Positions 49,502 to 61,595 are shown, numbered from the stretch's first letter. The stretch is 64,000 nt of DNA from Saxidomus purpurata (GCA_022818135.1 JAFMSR010000017.1:1126002-1190001), one strand, 5' to 3'. The notes: generated by a model from the sequence alone, not told the origin. Translations and numbers: made by a program.

Positions 49502-52500
49502 CTGAAACAAACAGAAAGAAGTATAGGTAACTATATACTTTTTTAATTATCGTCATGACATAAATCAGCACTGTTGTTTAAACCTCGTGAATTTGGGCAC
49601 TTTTCTATAAAATGTTTATCAGTTGTAATAATTGTTTGGTCGATTTCTTGTAAGTTGCGCTTATAACTTTACCCCAGCTGTATTACTTTCATGTGTTCAA
49701 CAGATAAATGCAATGAAACTTGAAGACATTTTTAAAGCTTCAATCTAGTCCATGTAGAGATAGCAAATTGCATGTAAAACTTAAACAAGAATTGTTTAAA
49801 ACGTCCAGAGATATAGGACTTGATAGTCTGAACTAGTTTAGTGATCCGGAAAACCTGTGCGAAGTTTCAATGCAGCATCTTCGGAGATACCAACTTGTTG
49901 TATTCACCAGGGTTCATTTTCATTTCACCAGGCAGCCGCACTTTGCCCCATGCAACCCAGATTCGAACTTGACCTAGCGATACGTGAAATATGAAACAAA
50001 CTGACCACCTAGCATAAAACCACTAAAATTCACCAACTGGTCAATAGAACTCTCCATATTACATTTGCTTCAAGTCCAATCGTTTCTAGTTATTGACTTG
50101 AAATCTTTTAAAGGTCACCGTGAGTTTGACCGTTGATTTACATGCCTCTCAAATGTGAAAAGAATGTTAATGTATGGACCACAAGTGAGACGCTGACGAC
50201 GATGCTGTCGGATAAATTCTGTAAACTATGCTACACAGACGAACCAATACAATAGTTTTACCTAATGTCACATTTTGAGGTGCAAAGTCCCTCGTTTAAC
50301 TAGTCAGCATGTCACAAGGTTTGAATATAGTCAGACCGGTAGTTTAGGTGGTTAAGTAGCTACTGCGCTAACTTATGAAATTCTTCATCCTGTGTTAGGG
50401 ACTTACTTCCTATCCATAAAATCTAAGGGGCGCACTTGCTGTCTATCTAAGCATGAAGGGACCATATATATGCCAATGGCTTCCCTTGCAGTGAACGGAG
50501 TGCTTTCCCAACAAAAGATTTGCTTCTTCCAGGAAAGCATAATCCTATTTGCTGTCGAACGAAATGTCTCAGACGCTTCAAAGGTGGTAGTATAAGAATT
50601 TTTTTGTTTTTGTTTGAAGTTATTGCGATAAGAAAGTTAATTCTGTCGCTGTAGCAACATAATTTATGGGAGATAACGTGCGAAACATATTTCAAAATCA
50701 CATGTGTAAGTAACGTAGCTAGGACCCAAACATTACATGTAAGTTAACAATAGCCATCTGACTATATGTCAGTTTTGTCAGTGACCCCGTATCGGACTCA
50801 CTTACATCGTCTAGAATCACGCATAGTTATTAAAACCAGTCGCCTGTATTTCCAATACAAGGTTACAACAAGGCCCATTCGCAAACCGTTATAGCACGAC
50901 TGTTTATACTGCCCATAAAATCAATGTCACACATTCATAAGCATGAATTGTTTTCGTAAAAGTTGTGTCAGCTATAATTTATACCTCTTTATTATCGATA
51001 ACGCTTAAACGTCGAATTGTGTCGTAACTGGATAAAGATTTAAGAAAAATGGGAATTCTTAACAAATAAAATTTTACGAATGAACGTCTGTTGTGTGATT
51101 TCAGGCAACAGCACTTGAACGCATGGGGATGGTAAACTTTCAGAAGCTATTTGTTGCTCATCCATAAAAAGGTTTACATACAGATCTTGGAGTAAACTTT
51201 TATGGAAAATACATGTATATATTCTTTGGTTATGTACATGAGACTGGTTGTAATAGATACGTGTTATTCTAGGCCAACCTACTTAGTGAGGAACAGAATC
51301 GATGTCAGAATGAAGATTTTCACCGTTAAAGTAGCTTAAAGCCACGACGCTATTTGTAACACATATACACTGTTTGGGTCAAAAGTACGTTCCTTCAAAG
51401 ACTGTTCAAGTTAAGGTTATTTGTGTTTTTAAAGGAATGAATTATTTTTCTTCAAATTTGTCAAAAGGTTTAAGGCTGGCAATAAAGTTTAGCACTATAT
51501 CCAAAAGATTATTGAATGTCCAGTTGCCTGGTGGTTGCCAATTCCTAGTAAAATCAGAAATAAACGTTATAAAGTTATTTTCGGCTTTCAGACTATGTTT
51601 AAATCTTGCAGAACATTCCTGAACTAGCGATGGCTCAGTTTTGCAGGATTTCGTATTTGACACTTGCGTAGCAGTATAATTCAAAGTATTTGTGCAAGGT
51701 TTATCAAACGTGTATCATTGTGTCTTATAAAGATAATATCAAAAGCAGAAAATATGTTCAGTTTCCTTTTGTAAATAGTTTCAGGGGCAAGTCCAGGGCA
51801 AAGATATTCCCTATATCACTTATATGAGTTAGCAGCGTTTTTCCTTTTCTAACTAGATTTGTCCCTAGCAGCCGCAAGTTGCATTTGGGTCTTAATAGGA
51901 GTCAAGCTGGAGCCATATCCAAAACAATTAGTTGTTATTTTACCTTTGCCAATGTTTTGCTCTTTCCAACAAATCGTTACGCATGAATAATATATGTTCA
52001 AACGATAAAGCAAATTCTGAGTATCACGAATGAAAGAAAGATCTTGTGATTACAGGAGCATGGGAACCATGCCGACTTGTGTTAAAAGATTAAAGAAATA
52101 ACTTACGATAATCTAGAAAACTACCCCAGACTTGCATGATTGGGACAAGACAAAAAAGATTACAAAGTTTACCTTGATCTAACTGACATTAGTTTGCGAC
52201 ACAATGTAACCCAGTTTCGAACTCGAAGTCTATGAAGTCAAACATAAATTACGATTTGGTACAAAACGAGGTTCTCTAGTTTTCAAAATTTCCTTTCTAT
52301 TACTTAACCTGGTGACTTTGTGTTAAACCATTATGTGACCCACTTTCATCATGACGAACATTCTGACCAATTTACGACATTCGGTCTCTATGGTGTTCAC
52401 AAGATAAATGTGGCCAAACGGACACGTGGCAATCACAATAGCTCTTCATGAGCATTTTTGGTGCTCATGTGAACGAGAATTATTGTTTTAAAAGATAAAT

Positions 52501-53940
52501 AAACTATTTATGCGATTTCGTCTACATGTTTATTATATTTTTGATAACGAGAAAAGAAGGAAATGTCCATTTAAGCTTATGTTGCCTTATCGTTTAGCAC
52601 CTATCGACTTAAAATATGTTAAAAAAAATAAGCAATCGTACAAAAATACGTATATAAACACTGGTAACACATTGCTCAAATTAGTTCATCAATAATTTGT
52701 GTTATAAAAACATCATGAAGCGACAAATACATCAAGATATTTACAACAATTTAGAAGCATGTAAACTAAAGCAAGTTATATAAAAATGAAATCAAATTAT
52801 ATTAAAAGGAAACTGGTAAAACAGAACCATAACCAAGGTTGATAAAGATCAGAACATTAACATGTTTTCAATTGGTACTAAGGAGGTATACTTGTCAAAA
52901 ACTATTTCTGATCCAGTTTGAATGTGAGTAAATAATAAAATTCAAATACAAATGTAGTAGAAAAAAACAAAAGGTACAATAGTCATTTACATTTGGGGTT
53001 TTCCTGGCAAAAATAACATTACAGAACATACAGACATTTTTAGCTACTCGATACACTACTAGTATGTAAAAATAGACTGGAATCATACAGGGATCACTAA
53101 AAGACAGATAGGATTAAATCAAGGCATATTCACCGACAGTCAGAACTTCGGCAAATAACATGAAGAAATTTCTTTTTACTACCGAGTACAAGTAAATACA
53201 TTTATGTGCTGAACATGTCAAAATATGCAAATGAAATCATAGATATAAAATGTATTCTTTTTCTTTACAATGTATATATTTTAACAGTTATGTACAATCC
53301 AGAATTTAGAACTCATTTTATATACATTTTGTATTTATTCTTGGAATAGGTGTTTACTTTAATATCTGTACAGTTAGATTAATTATCTAATAAAGTGCTG
53401 TTTTTTCAAATGTCGCAACATGCTTCCACTTTACATGATACTATTACAGAAACAATACAAATATTAAGAGAAACCATTTCTCCTTAGCAACAAAGAAAGT
53501 ACAAAGGAAGGCTGCAAATTCTATTACAAGTTTAAGTTTCTTCTACAATACATTTTAGAAGAAAAGTTTTAGTTGTCGCGAACTGTAATAATTCAAATTA
53601 AGCATAACTGAATAACTATGTCTCAGAAATAAAAAAAAAGACCACACCACATCCATGCAATTCTAGTTCGAATTTTGAAATAATATATACACAGGAAAAC
53701 TAAATAGTTATTATTGTCTGGGAAGACGAAAATCTGATCACGAATCTGAAGTGTTATATAGACAGTCCATTACACCCATTTGACACCAACTCAAAAATGA
53801 AACTTTTAAGCATTTTATTGTCTTACTTTTTTTTCCTAACTAAGGCTCCCAGTGCCAAATACCAGCCATCCCTAGTTTTTATCAAAGTGCCAAATCATTT
53901 ATTGAAGTGTCCAAAGCCTGACTGACTGAATACTTTCCAC
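49502..53940. other. Intron of the zinc-finger locus with repeats
   Basis: Contains repeat of the GTTTCA-GAAGAT family at about 49750-50220 (ending GAGACGCTGACGACGATGC) and 52100-52470 (ending CAATCACAATAGCTC and a GAGCA...TGCTC hairpin), and a tRNA-SINE-like stretch near 50335-50400 (TAGTTTAGGTGGTTAAGTAG). The minus frame 51442-51684 (81 codons, ending FIASLKPFDKFEEK) is open but has no recognisable domain. Two minus-strand AATAAA signals near 53811 and 53896 probably serve the exon at 53941-54164. Confidence 0.5.
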
Positions 53941-54164
53941 TCAAATAGCCATATGTGTAATCATATGTTTTTTCTTTGAAGTACTTTGATTAAATGTTTT
54001 AAAGCATATCTCACAACTATATGGTTTAGCTCCGGTATGAATTCTCATATGTCTTATAAGATTTGATTTGTTGTTGAAAGTCTTTGAGCAAAACTGACAC
54101 ACTGGGGATTGTGGGATTACGTTCTTCACTCCTGGACTTTTCACTCCTGTCTTTCTTCCTTTCT
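53941..54164 (-). CDS. Alternative terminal exon with two C2H2 zinc fingers
   Basis: The acceptor TACTTTTTCAG ends at 54165. The exon contributes two bases to a split codon, then reads [18 protein letters not shown] and two C2H2 fingers, [20 protein letters not shown](H) and [18 protein letters not shown](ITH), with a TGAKPYS linker, and stops after MAI. Both fingers have C-x2-C-x12-H-x3-H spacing. There is no good local ATG, so it must be spliced to an upstream exon; its phase is the same as that of the exon at 49501 and of the FLYWCH exon at 61200. AATAAA follows within about 50 bases of the stop, so it looks like a self-contained alternative 3' end of the same gene. Confidence 0.85.
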
Positions 54165-57100
54165 CTGAAAAAGTAAGTTTTGTCTTTCTGAGTCCACAGA
54201 GTGAAAAGTTAAGGATGACTACTCATGTACTGTTTAATGAAAGAAGTACTTCTTTTGGCATATACCAAGGGTTCAATACAAGGAGCCGTAGGTTCTGTGA
54301 AATAAAGAAATTACGACAGTTTGACATTGGGCCCTTGATATACTTTAAGTTTGCAAAACAAACTTTTAACAAATATATAATGATCTGAAGGGATATCATC
54401 AAATCAACATAAATGACTTGTTCTTAGCTATGCATGTATTTCTAATGACCGAAAGAAATCGGTTACTACAATAGCAAAGAAGATAGTTTGCTTCAGAACG
54501 CTAGTGCATGCCTTGTTGAGCATCCAAAATGTTGAACATTTATATAAAAAAATAAGAAAGAAATGAACGATATTTTGCTAAAGATAGGCTAGAAGATATC
54601 AGAATTGGGCAACAAAATCGATTTTTTTTCTAGATAATTTGAAACAAATTCATAATTACCGTAATTTACAGTTTTGTGAATTTTACATGCAAGATGCTCT
54701 GTGATGTAAGCTCCATGATGTAATGAACCCGCCATTCATTTTCGTACATTTTATATCGTGTATTATAAGAATTATTCTATTAATCTATATATTAATTTTC
54801 ATGAGCGTCTCTTTAAAATGATTTAGATATGGCACATCTTTGAGGTGTATACTTCGAAAAGTAAGAGTACATACATGTACATCGTTGAAATTCTTACATT
54901 TATGTAAATAACAATAAATGATGAGCGTTTCACTACATATTAAACACACAAATCTGACAAACACTGTTCGTATGTCAGGCACTGGTCGGTATCGCGAAAA
55001 TCTGTGACAAACCATGATAATGTGAGTTAAATGACATTAACTCAGTACAATCATATAGATTAACTACTTTCAACTTTCTCTTTCTGCAAAGACGAGTCGG
55101 GAATTTAAAATGCTTTCATGTTAAAATTAAGGTCGTAATGGCTGCCAATTTTTTAATTTATCTGAACGAATGTATAGGTTAGTCTAGGTTTTAATCTTAT
55201 AAATTGTTTTCAAAGTGATTTAAGTCTTCTTATAAAATTATTGTCGAATGCATTAATTGACAGCCTCTTGACAAATTTCAAATAGCGTCAGCGACACATC
55301 CATTGTTCTACACGAACTATGAGTTGTATTGCATGTATTGACATTAGATGTCATTATTTACAAAATGTGGCCAATTGTCATCATTATTTACAAATGTAAC
55401 CAATTACTGTTTACAACGTGAATTATGTTTCATATGCACTAATGAAAGCGCCCTGTAATCAAACAGTATTTACTTACATAATCAATCCAGTCATTATACA
55501 TTGTGTTATTTGATTGGCATTTATGATGACTGGGAAACCACTGTTGTAAAAATTAAATGTTGTCAATGTTGAGGACATCAATAGCTTATTTATATATCGG
55601 GACTGGTATTCGTAAAGTTCATTAATATTAACCTAGCTATTCTGGGAATTGAAAAATTGGTAATATGATAACGGAAATAAATCGCTGATCACAAGATGGT
55701 GTAACTTTAAATTAGAGCATTGTTTCACAATGGTGATTGACAGAACATCCATACATTATATACTTAACGAAACTTCTAACGAGCCACCTGCTTTTTTTCC
55801 TACTTTATTTAATTATTGTCTGCCAGCTTATTTTTAGCTATCGATGTACAAAACCTATCATTTCTAGCATTTATTAAGACACTGTGTAGATACTTCCGTT
55901 ACATGAATTTCAACATGATCGAGTGGCACAGAATTTTAATTTAACGTTTAAACGTCCATAGACTTAACATGAGTGTTTGCAATGATGCTTTTCTTTGGGA
56001 AACCCACTTTTAAAATTATTTTCCATATAAAAATTGTATCACCCGATCGTTTTGAAATTCGTGTACCAATGTAAATGCATGAATGCATCGAAAGCTAAAA
56101 ATAAACTAGCAGGTATTGGAAGGGTCGATAATTAAATAAAGAAGGAAAGAGGCAGGCGGTGCGTTAGAAGTTTCGTTAAGTATATCATTAAATTGAACAG
56201 CACAAGATTGGGTAACTTATACACAAAAACAGAATGACATTTGGCCTCTTGTGTCACTTGAGATCATATACCTCTTTAAACTTCTCCAAATGGCAAGTTG
56301 AACAAATTCAGTCCAACATATGATACTAAACCATTCCAAATAAAACAAAATATCGCCATCAACCAAATCATAACCTGGCAGTAAATAAATAAGAGATAAA
56401 CAGAACTTAATTCAGTAAGTCATTAAAAATGTTTGTCAACTCATTTTGCATTATTAAGTGTACATTCGTAAATATATTGTATTATTACAAGTAAAATTTG
56501 GGGAAATATATATGGGTACATGACTTATTAGTATAGTATAACGTGAATACCAGTACAGTTATGCCGGGATTTAAAAGCTCGAGTCCTGCGTTATGGATCT
56601 TGTACACTGACTCCCATGTGCTTGACCCTCCGGACCACGACAAGAGTCAATCCGGCTATTTATGGAGTTATAGTTCTTTCACACTTCCTCTTCTTATCAT
56701 TGTAATTAACCCGTTTTTTAAGTTATGCCCCCGACAAACTTATTACTTTTGTGACTCACTTCCTCTTGTGCTTGCGCTTACAACCGAGTTTTAAGTTATG
56801 CCCCGCAAAAAGAAAAAAAAAAAGGGGAAAAGACTAAATTAAAATGACATTTTAAGCTTAAAATCGAAGAAAAACTCTTTCTAATGCGAAATACACGTAG
56901 TGTGCGACGTCATTGTATTGACGTCATCGTATAAAAATGTTGCAACGATCCAGCCAAGAGCGACGTTAATAACGTCATGTGTATATTAGGGCCAACTGAA
57001 TGTACTCTTACAAATAATGCCGCACTGTCCGTATTGCACGTACATACAAATCGGATTTTGTTTTCTGTCAGGCCCTATTTGATGGTTGAATTAAGGCTGT

Positions 57101-58265
57101 ATTTTTGACACAATATTTATGGGTATATAATAAAAGGGTTTATTGCGTTTTCTATGGTTTGGAATATAACAACAGAATATGACTAATATTTCATTTATAT
57201 TCATTACATCATTTGCATATTTGACACATTTTCAGCACATATTATGGACAGTTTTGTACCAATAATGAATTTTGTTTGCTATGTAAAGGAAAAGAAATAT
57301 AACAAATCTATGAATGTTACAACATTGTAATGACAGTTAGTAGCCTGATAAAAGCAAAATAATAAATGATATTACATCAACTGCATACATACAGAAATAT
57401 AATTTTCATGACAATCCAACTGACGTATATTGTATTTTTATTCACATTTACTGAATTTCACTTTAAAGTTCTATAGTCATCATCATTTATTATTTTATTT
57501 TATTTTTTGACATATTTATTAGACGAAAAACCAATTATGGCAAACCTAAATTTCAAAATAAACAGAGATGTTGATTGTGCTTTAAGCCTTTTATACATAG
57601 AATTAGTGAATACATTAATTTTCCAAGTAAAAATAAAAGAAATCCAGGACGTGGCACAAATGGCTTTGACCATCTTTACACATAATCATATTTTTATCAA
57701 CACGAATACATGTAACTTGAGGAATGAACTCACAAACACAATTTGTATTGCTATACCAACGTTAATGCTATTGTAAAAAGAAAAGATAACAAATTTATCA
57801 AAGTGAAATACTTGTACAGTGCCCTCTATAAGTACTTGGAAAACGTTTAAAAACAATAGATACAACGTTATTATACCACCTAACAATGTTATAACAAAAT
57901 TACTTAAATCATACTACATGTAACTGTTTTTACATTTTGTAAAATCCATTACCATAAATTACCCTAAAATAAACTCAATTTCAGATCTATAATACTTTGA
58001 TATTGTGGCACTCTCCTTACAAGCATTTATTCAAAATTCACAAAGGGATAGTTACATGTTAAACTTTCACAACTCTGCTAAACATCAAAACGTATGTCCA
58101 TCTTTGAACTGGAGTGCTTCATTGTTTTTAATTAACCATTGCTTTATTGTTCAGATGGGGTGATAATTGTAAATGAATTAAATGTGAACTCAAACCGAAA
58201 CGGGTGTGCATAACTGTATGTGTATATACATTGGATGTGGCATGTGACTAAAAACATGATATATA
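54165..58265. other. Long intron or intergenic sequence
   Basis: No coding frame is supported. A repeat-like segment at 56540-56815 has AGTTATGCCCC twice. Three ACGTCA cores lie at 56907, 56921 and 56972, the middle one as TGACGTCA. The remainder is AT-rich and unique. Confidence 0.5.
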
Positions 58266-58913
58266 TACATCGCTCACCTGGCTACCAATAGCTATGATAT
58301 AAGGTCAACAACCGTAATGCAGAAAGTGTCAATTTTGACCTAGGGTCATGACTTGAACAATATTGGTAGAGGATCACTAAGCAATGCTACATGCTTAATA
58401 TCTAAGCTCCAAGCCTTGTGTTGTCAGAAGATTTTTTTTCTATATAAGCATATTTACATAAGCATATGTAAACCACACCCCCATTCCCCCGGTGGTGTCA
58501 ATTTTCAACCGTCATCTGGTTTCAGTGAAAAAGAATTTTCAAGTTCTTTTTATATAAGCCAGTGTGAAATCAAGTGACCCCAGGGCAAGTTCAATTTTGA
58601 CCCACTTGGGTAATGATTTGAACAATCTTGGTAGAAGTCTACTAGACAATGCTACATGTTAAATATGTAAGCATTTGGCCATCTAGATTTTGAGAAGAAT
58701 TTTGAAGTTTTTCCTTTCTGTTGCAATGGCAACCACAGTTCCGCATGGAATTGAATTCTTTTAACACCTTTCCTAGGACTTCATGTAAGGAACATTTCTG
58801 CCAAGTTTCATCAATATTAGCCCTGTGGTTTCAGATGAGATGTTGTTTGAAGGAACTGACATACGACAGGCGGCGAGTGTTCCTAATAGCTTGCCCTGGC
58901 AGGTGAGCTAAAA
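58266..58913. repeat. Inverted copy of the AGCTCACC dispersed repeat
   Basis: Starts CATCGCTCACCTGGCTACC and ends CCTGGCAGGTGAGCTAAAA. It carries CAATTTTGACC, TTGAACAAT(A/C)TTGG(T/A)AGA and CTAGACAATGCTACATG(T/C)TAA, the complements of phrases in 15181-16642. Confidence 0.85.
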
Positions 58914-59014
58914 AGGCAGCTATATTAGCAATAAATATCTAAGCAACTTTTGTCCATTTTTAACACTTTGATCAAATGATCTGCTTCTAGTTGCCCTTTT
59001 AAAAACATACACTA

Positions 59015-59209
59015 TCAATAATCTAAGACTTCCTTAAACATAGTAATTAACTGAGCCCTCATATCAGACATGTCTTCCTCCGGCATCGAACTAACTTCAA
59101 AAACATAGGCACAATCCTTAGTTGGAGTTAAGAATCCAAACAAGAGTAAGTGTCCTTGATCAATGTGACTTGAATCGTGTAACGATGAGATAGGACTTCT
59201 TGCCAGGCT
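59015..59209 (-). other. Unassigned 64-codon open frame, possible exon
   Basis: Reads IDQGHLLLFGFLTPTKDCAY and VFEVSSMPEEDMSDMRAQLI and TMFKEVLDY then stop. The composition is that of a folded protein rather than repeat or low complexity, and it overlaps no repeat. It has a stop directly upstream in frame (59210-59212) and no strong acceptor within the open part, so either an unusual acceptor is used or the frame is a relic. I do not recognise the protein. Confidence 0.3.
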
Positions 59210-59272
59210 TTAGACTGGTGTTTGTTTTCTGAAAATTATCCGCTTGCCAGGCTTCAGACTGGTGTTTGTTTT
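59160..59272 (-). CDS. Candidate last exon of the FLYWCH isoform, duplicated acceptor
   Basis: Two acceptors 44 bases apart, TTTATTTTTCAG (exon from 59272) and GGATAATTTTCAG (exon from 59228), sit in a tandem 44-base duplication. The preceding FLYWCH exon ends in phase 0. Acceptor 59272 would give KTNTSLKPGKRIIFRKQTPV and stop at 59210; acceptor 59228 would give KTNTSLKPGKKSYLIVTRFK, SH and stop at 59160. Both are short basic tails. The exon is inferred only from splice signals and phase; the alternative is that the FLYWCH exon reads on to its own stop at 59692. Confidence 0.4.
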
Positions 59273-59736
59273 CTGAAAAATAAAACATTTTACTGACAAA
59301 ACATGTACAGTGCTGTCAGGTAATCCTGTATACCCTGACAGGAACTTTATTTCATATCTACATCTTTCTTGATCAAGTTGTATCATGTTTTATTTCATGC
59401 TTTCGGTGGTTTATCAAAATATAACGTGGATAATATATCCCGATAAACTCATTGTCCAATCTGTGAAAATTATCAAACATTTCTACCTAGATTAACGTTA
59501 AAATGTATACAGGTTACTTGGAAACAATGATTTTGAGCATGTGTATGGAATAGAGTATTCTGATTTTAGTAATAGCTATGTATGATGTGAAAGGATAAAT
59601 CTTTAACTTTGTGATTTATATTTTTTCCTTGCTTACGGTCTACATTTTGATAACTGACCAGACTTGCCATACCTACTAGAGTGCTATTTACCTAATCACA
59701 TGGGATACAGCTCCATCCACCATCAAAGTACATTAC

Positions 59737-61200
59737 CTTTCTTACTTTCACAAGACTGTTGAAATCTGGACTATGTGTATTGTGAGGCAGTGCTCTCACA
59801 ATAGAACAATCTGTTTTATTCATTGTCAATCTCCCTGAAACAGAGGCATTTCAAAACTTAACTCTCTAAAACAGAGGCATCTCAATACTTAACACAGAGG
59901 CATTTATTTACTTCAGTACCAGTACATTGTACTTATATCTCCCTAAAAGAATGTAAAACAGAGGCATTTCAATACTTCTATCTCCCTAAAACAGAGGCAT
60001 TTCAATACTTCAAGTTCTATAAAACAAGAGGGCCATGATGGCCCTATATAGCTCACCTGACTACCATTTGCTATAATAAAAGGTGTCATGATTCTAACAT
60101 AATTTGCAGAGGTCCTTCCGCCGCCCCCCTCCCCCCACCCCCTCCCGGGACGGGTTACATTTGTAATTTTAACCAGGGGATCATGATTTCTGGTTTCAGA
60201 GATGAAGATTTTTATAGTTTTTCCTGTAATTATGAGCCTATGTAAAACCAAGTGACCCCCCTGGCAGGGTCAATTTTGACCCAGGGCTCATAATTTGAAC
60301 AATCTTGGCAGAGGTCCACTAGACAATGCCACATGCTAAATATCTAAGCTCTAGGCGTTGTGGTTTCAGAGAAGATTTTAAAAGTTTTTCCTATATACGC
60401 CTATGCAAAACCAAGTGACCACCCGGGCGGGGTCAATTTTGACACAGGGCTCATAATTTGAACAATCTTGGTAGAGGTCCACTAGACAATGCCACATGCC
60501 AAATATCTAAGCTCTAGGCCTTGTGGTTTCGGAAGGAGATTTTTAAAGTTTTTCCTATATAAGCCTTTCCAAAACTAAGTGACCACCCTAGCAGGGTCAA
60601 TTTTGACACAGGGGACATAATTTGAACAATCTTGGTAGAGGTCTTCTAGACAATGCTTCATGCCAAATATCTAAGCTCTAGGTCTTGTGGTTTCAGAGAA
60701 GAAGATTTTTAAAGTTTTTCCTATTTGTTGCCATAGCAACCAGAGTTCTGCAAGGAATGGAATTCTTTCAACAACTTTGATCATGCAAGGAACATTCCTG
60801 CAAAGTTTCATCAACATTGACGTACGACGGACCCGGACGGAAAGCGATCCAAATGTCTTCATCCTGGCACTTTGTGCCAGGTGAGCTTAAAAAAAGGAAC
60901 TTCAGTACTTCTATCTCCCTAAAACAGAAATGACTGTTATTAGTTAAAAAAAAAAAATTCCTAAATGCTATTCGGAGTGCAAATGAGATATTAGCGGGCA
61001 TTTACAGTATGCTTATTGTATATCTATCTAAAAAAAAATATAATTACCTTTGCAATTCCTATTTACACATCTCCAATAAAGTCTCTTCTTTCCTTGTCTG
61101 TCTTCATTGTAAACAAAACCGTTGAAAGACATTTTTGTCCCCCCTCTCGTACTTTCAAAAAACACAGGAGTGTCAGTACCTTCTGCTGTTAGTGTACTAA
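59737..61200 (-). CDS. FLYWCH zinc finger encoded by two exons (alternative 3' end)
   Basis: First exon 61048-61200 follows the acceptor CAATTCTTCTTCAG and ends CTGCAAAG before GTAATT. Second exon 59737-59834 follows CTCTGTTTCAG and ends AAAG before GTAATG. Joined, the frame reads TPVFFESTRGGTKMSFNGFVY, ending in a conserved tyrosine, then KRLYWRCVNRNCKGRLTMNK and IVRALPHNTHSPDFNSL. This matches the FLYWCH zinc finger in order: F, (M for L), Y, W, C-x5-C, H-x2-H. Such domains bind DNA or protein in chromatin regulators such as insect mod(mdg4). No start codon is present; the first exon needs two bases' worth of completed codon from upstream, as do the C2H2 exons at 54164 and 49501. If not spliced at 59737, the frame stops at 59692 after a further 14 residues. 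Confidence 0.8.
60024..60895. repeat. Inverted copy of the AGCTCACC dispersed repeat, with both ends
   Basis: Left end AAGAGGGCCATGATGGCCCT (palindromic), right end TTTGTGCCAGGTGAGCTTAA. About four degenerate units contain GGTCAATTTTGAC, ATAATTTGAACAATCTTGG, GAGGTCCACTAGACAATGCC and AAATATCTAAGCTCTAGG. It lies in the intron between the two FLYWCH exons. Confidence 0.9.
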
Positions 61201-61407
61201 CTGAAGAAGAATTGATGGAATTCTTCAGTCTGACAGCAAATTTCTCTCAACTTCATAATGACGACTTCGCTTACAATGTTTGCGGTCAAAGAGAAGTTAT
61301 AACCTTGCACAAAGCTAACTTCATACCAAGGGTATTTTACTGTTTACTACAGCAATGTTTTGTGATGAATTGCAACATATCCTGTTACACATTATTCTCC
61401 TTTATCA

Positions 61408-61595
61408 TCATTTGCAAAATGATGATTTGCACTTATGTCCAATTGGGGCAGTTGACATTGACATTTTTGACATTTTCTTAAACATAGGAGCTTCATATCC
61501 ATGAATTTTTCCACAATTAATCTCAGTCAAACACGAAATTTCATATTTTATTCTTTGTACCACGATGTTGTATGCATCCAAATCAGTGAGAAGGC
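61408..61595 (-). CDS. Possible further alternative terminal exon
   Basis: A good acceptor (TTTTTTGCTGTTCCTAG ending at 61596) precedes an open frame of 61 codons with a stop at 61408, beginning with two bases that complete a split codon, the same phase as the zinc-finger exons. It reads LLTDLDAYNIVVQRIKYEIS and later GYEAPMFKKMSKMSM and ends HKCKSSFCK. No domain is recognised, so support rests on splice signal and phase only. Confidence 0.3.

Noticed and set aside
61122..61481. 119-codon + strand frame
   Set aside because: It is antisense to the FLYWCH exon, whose frame carries the conserved domain and splice sites.
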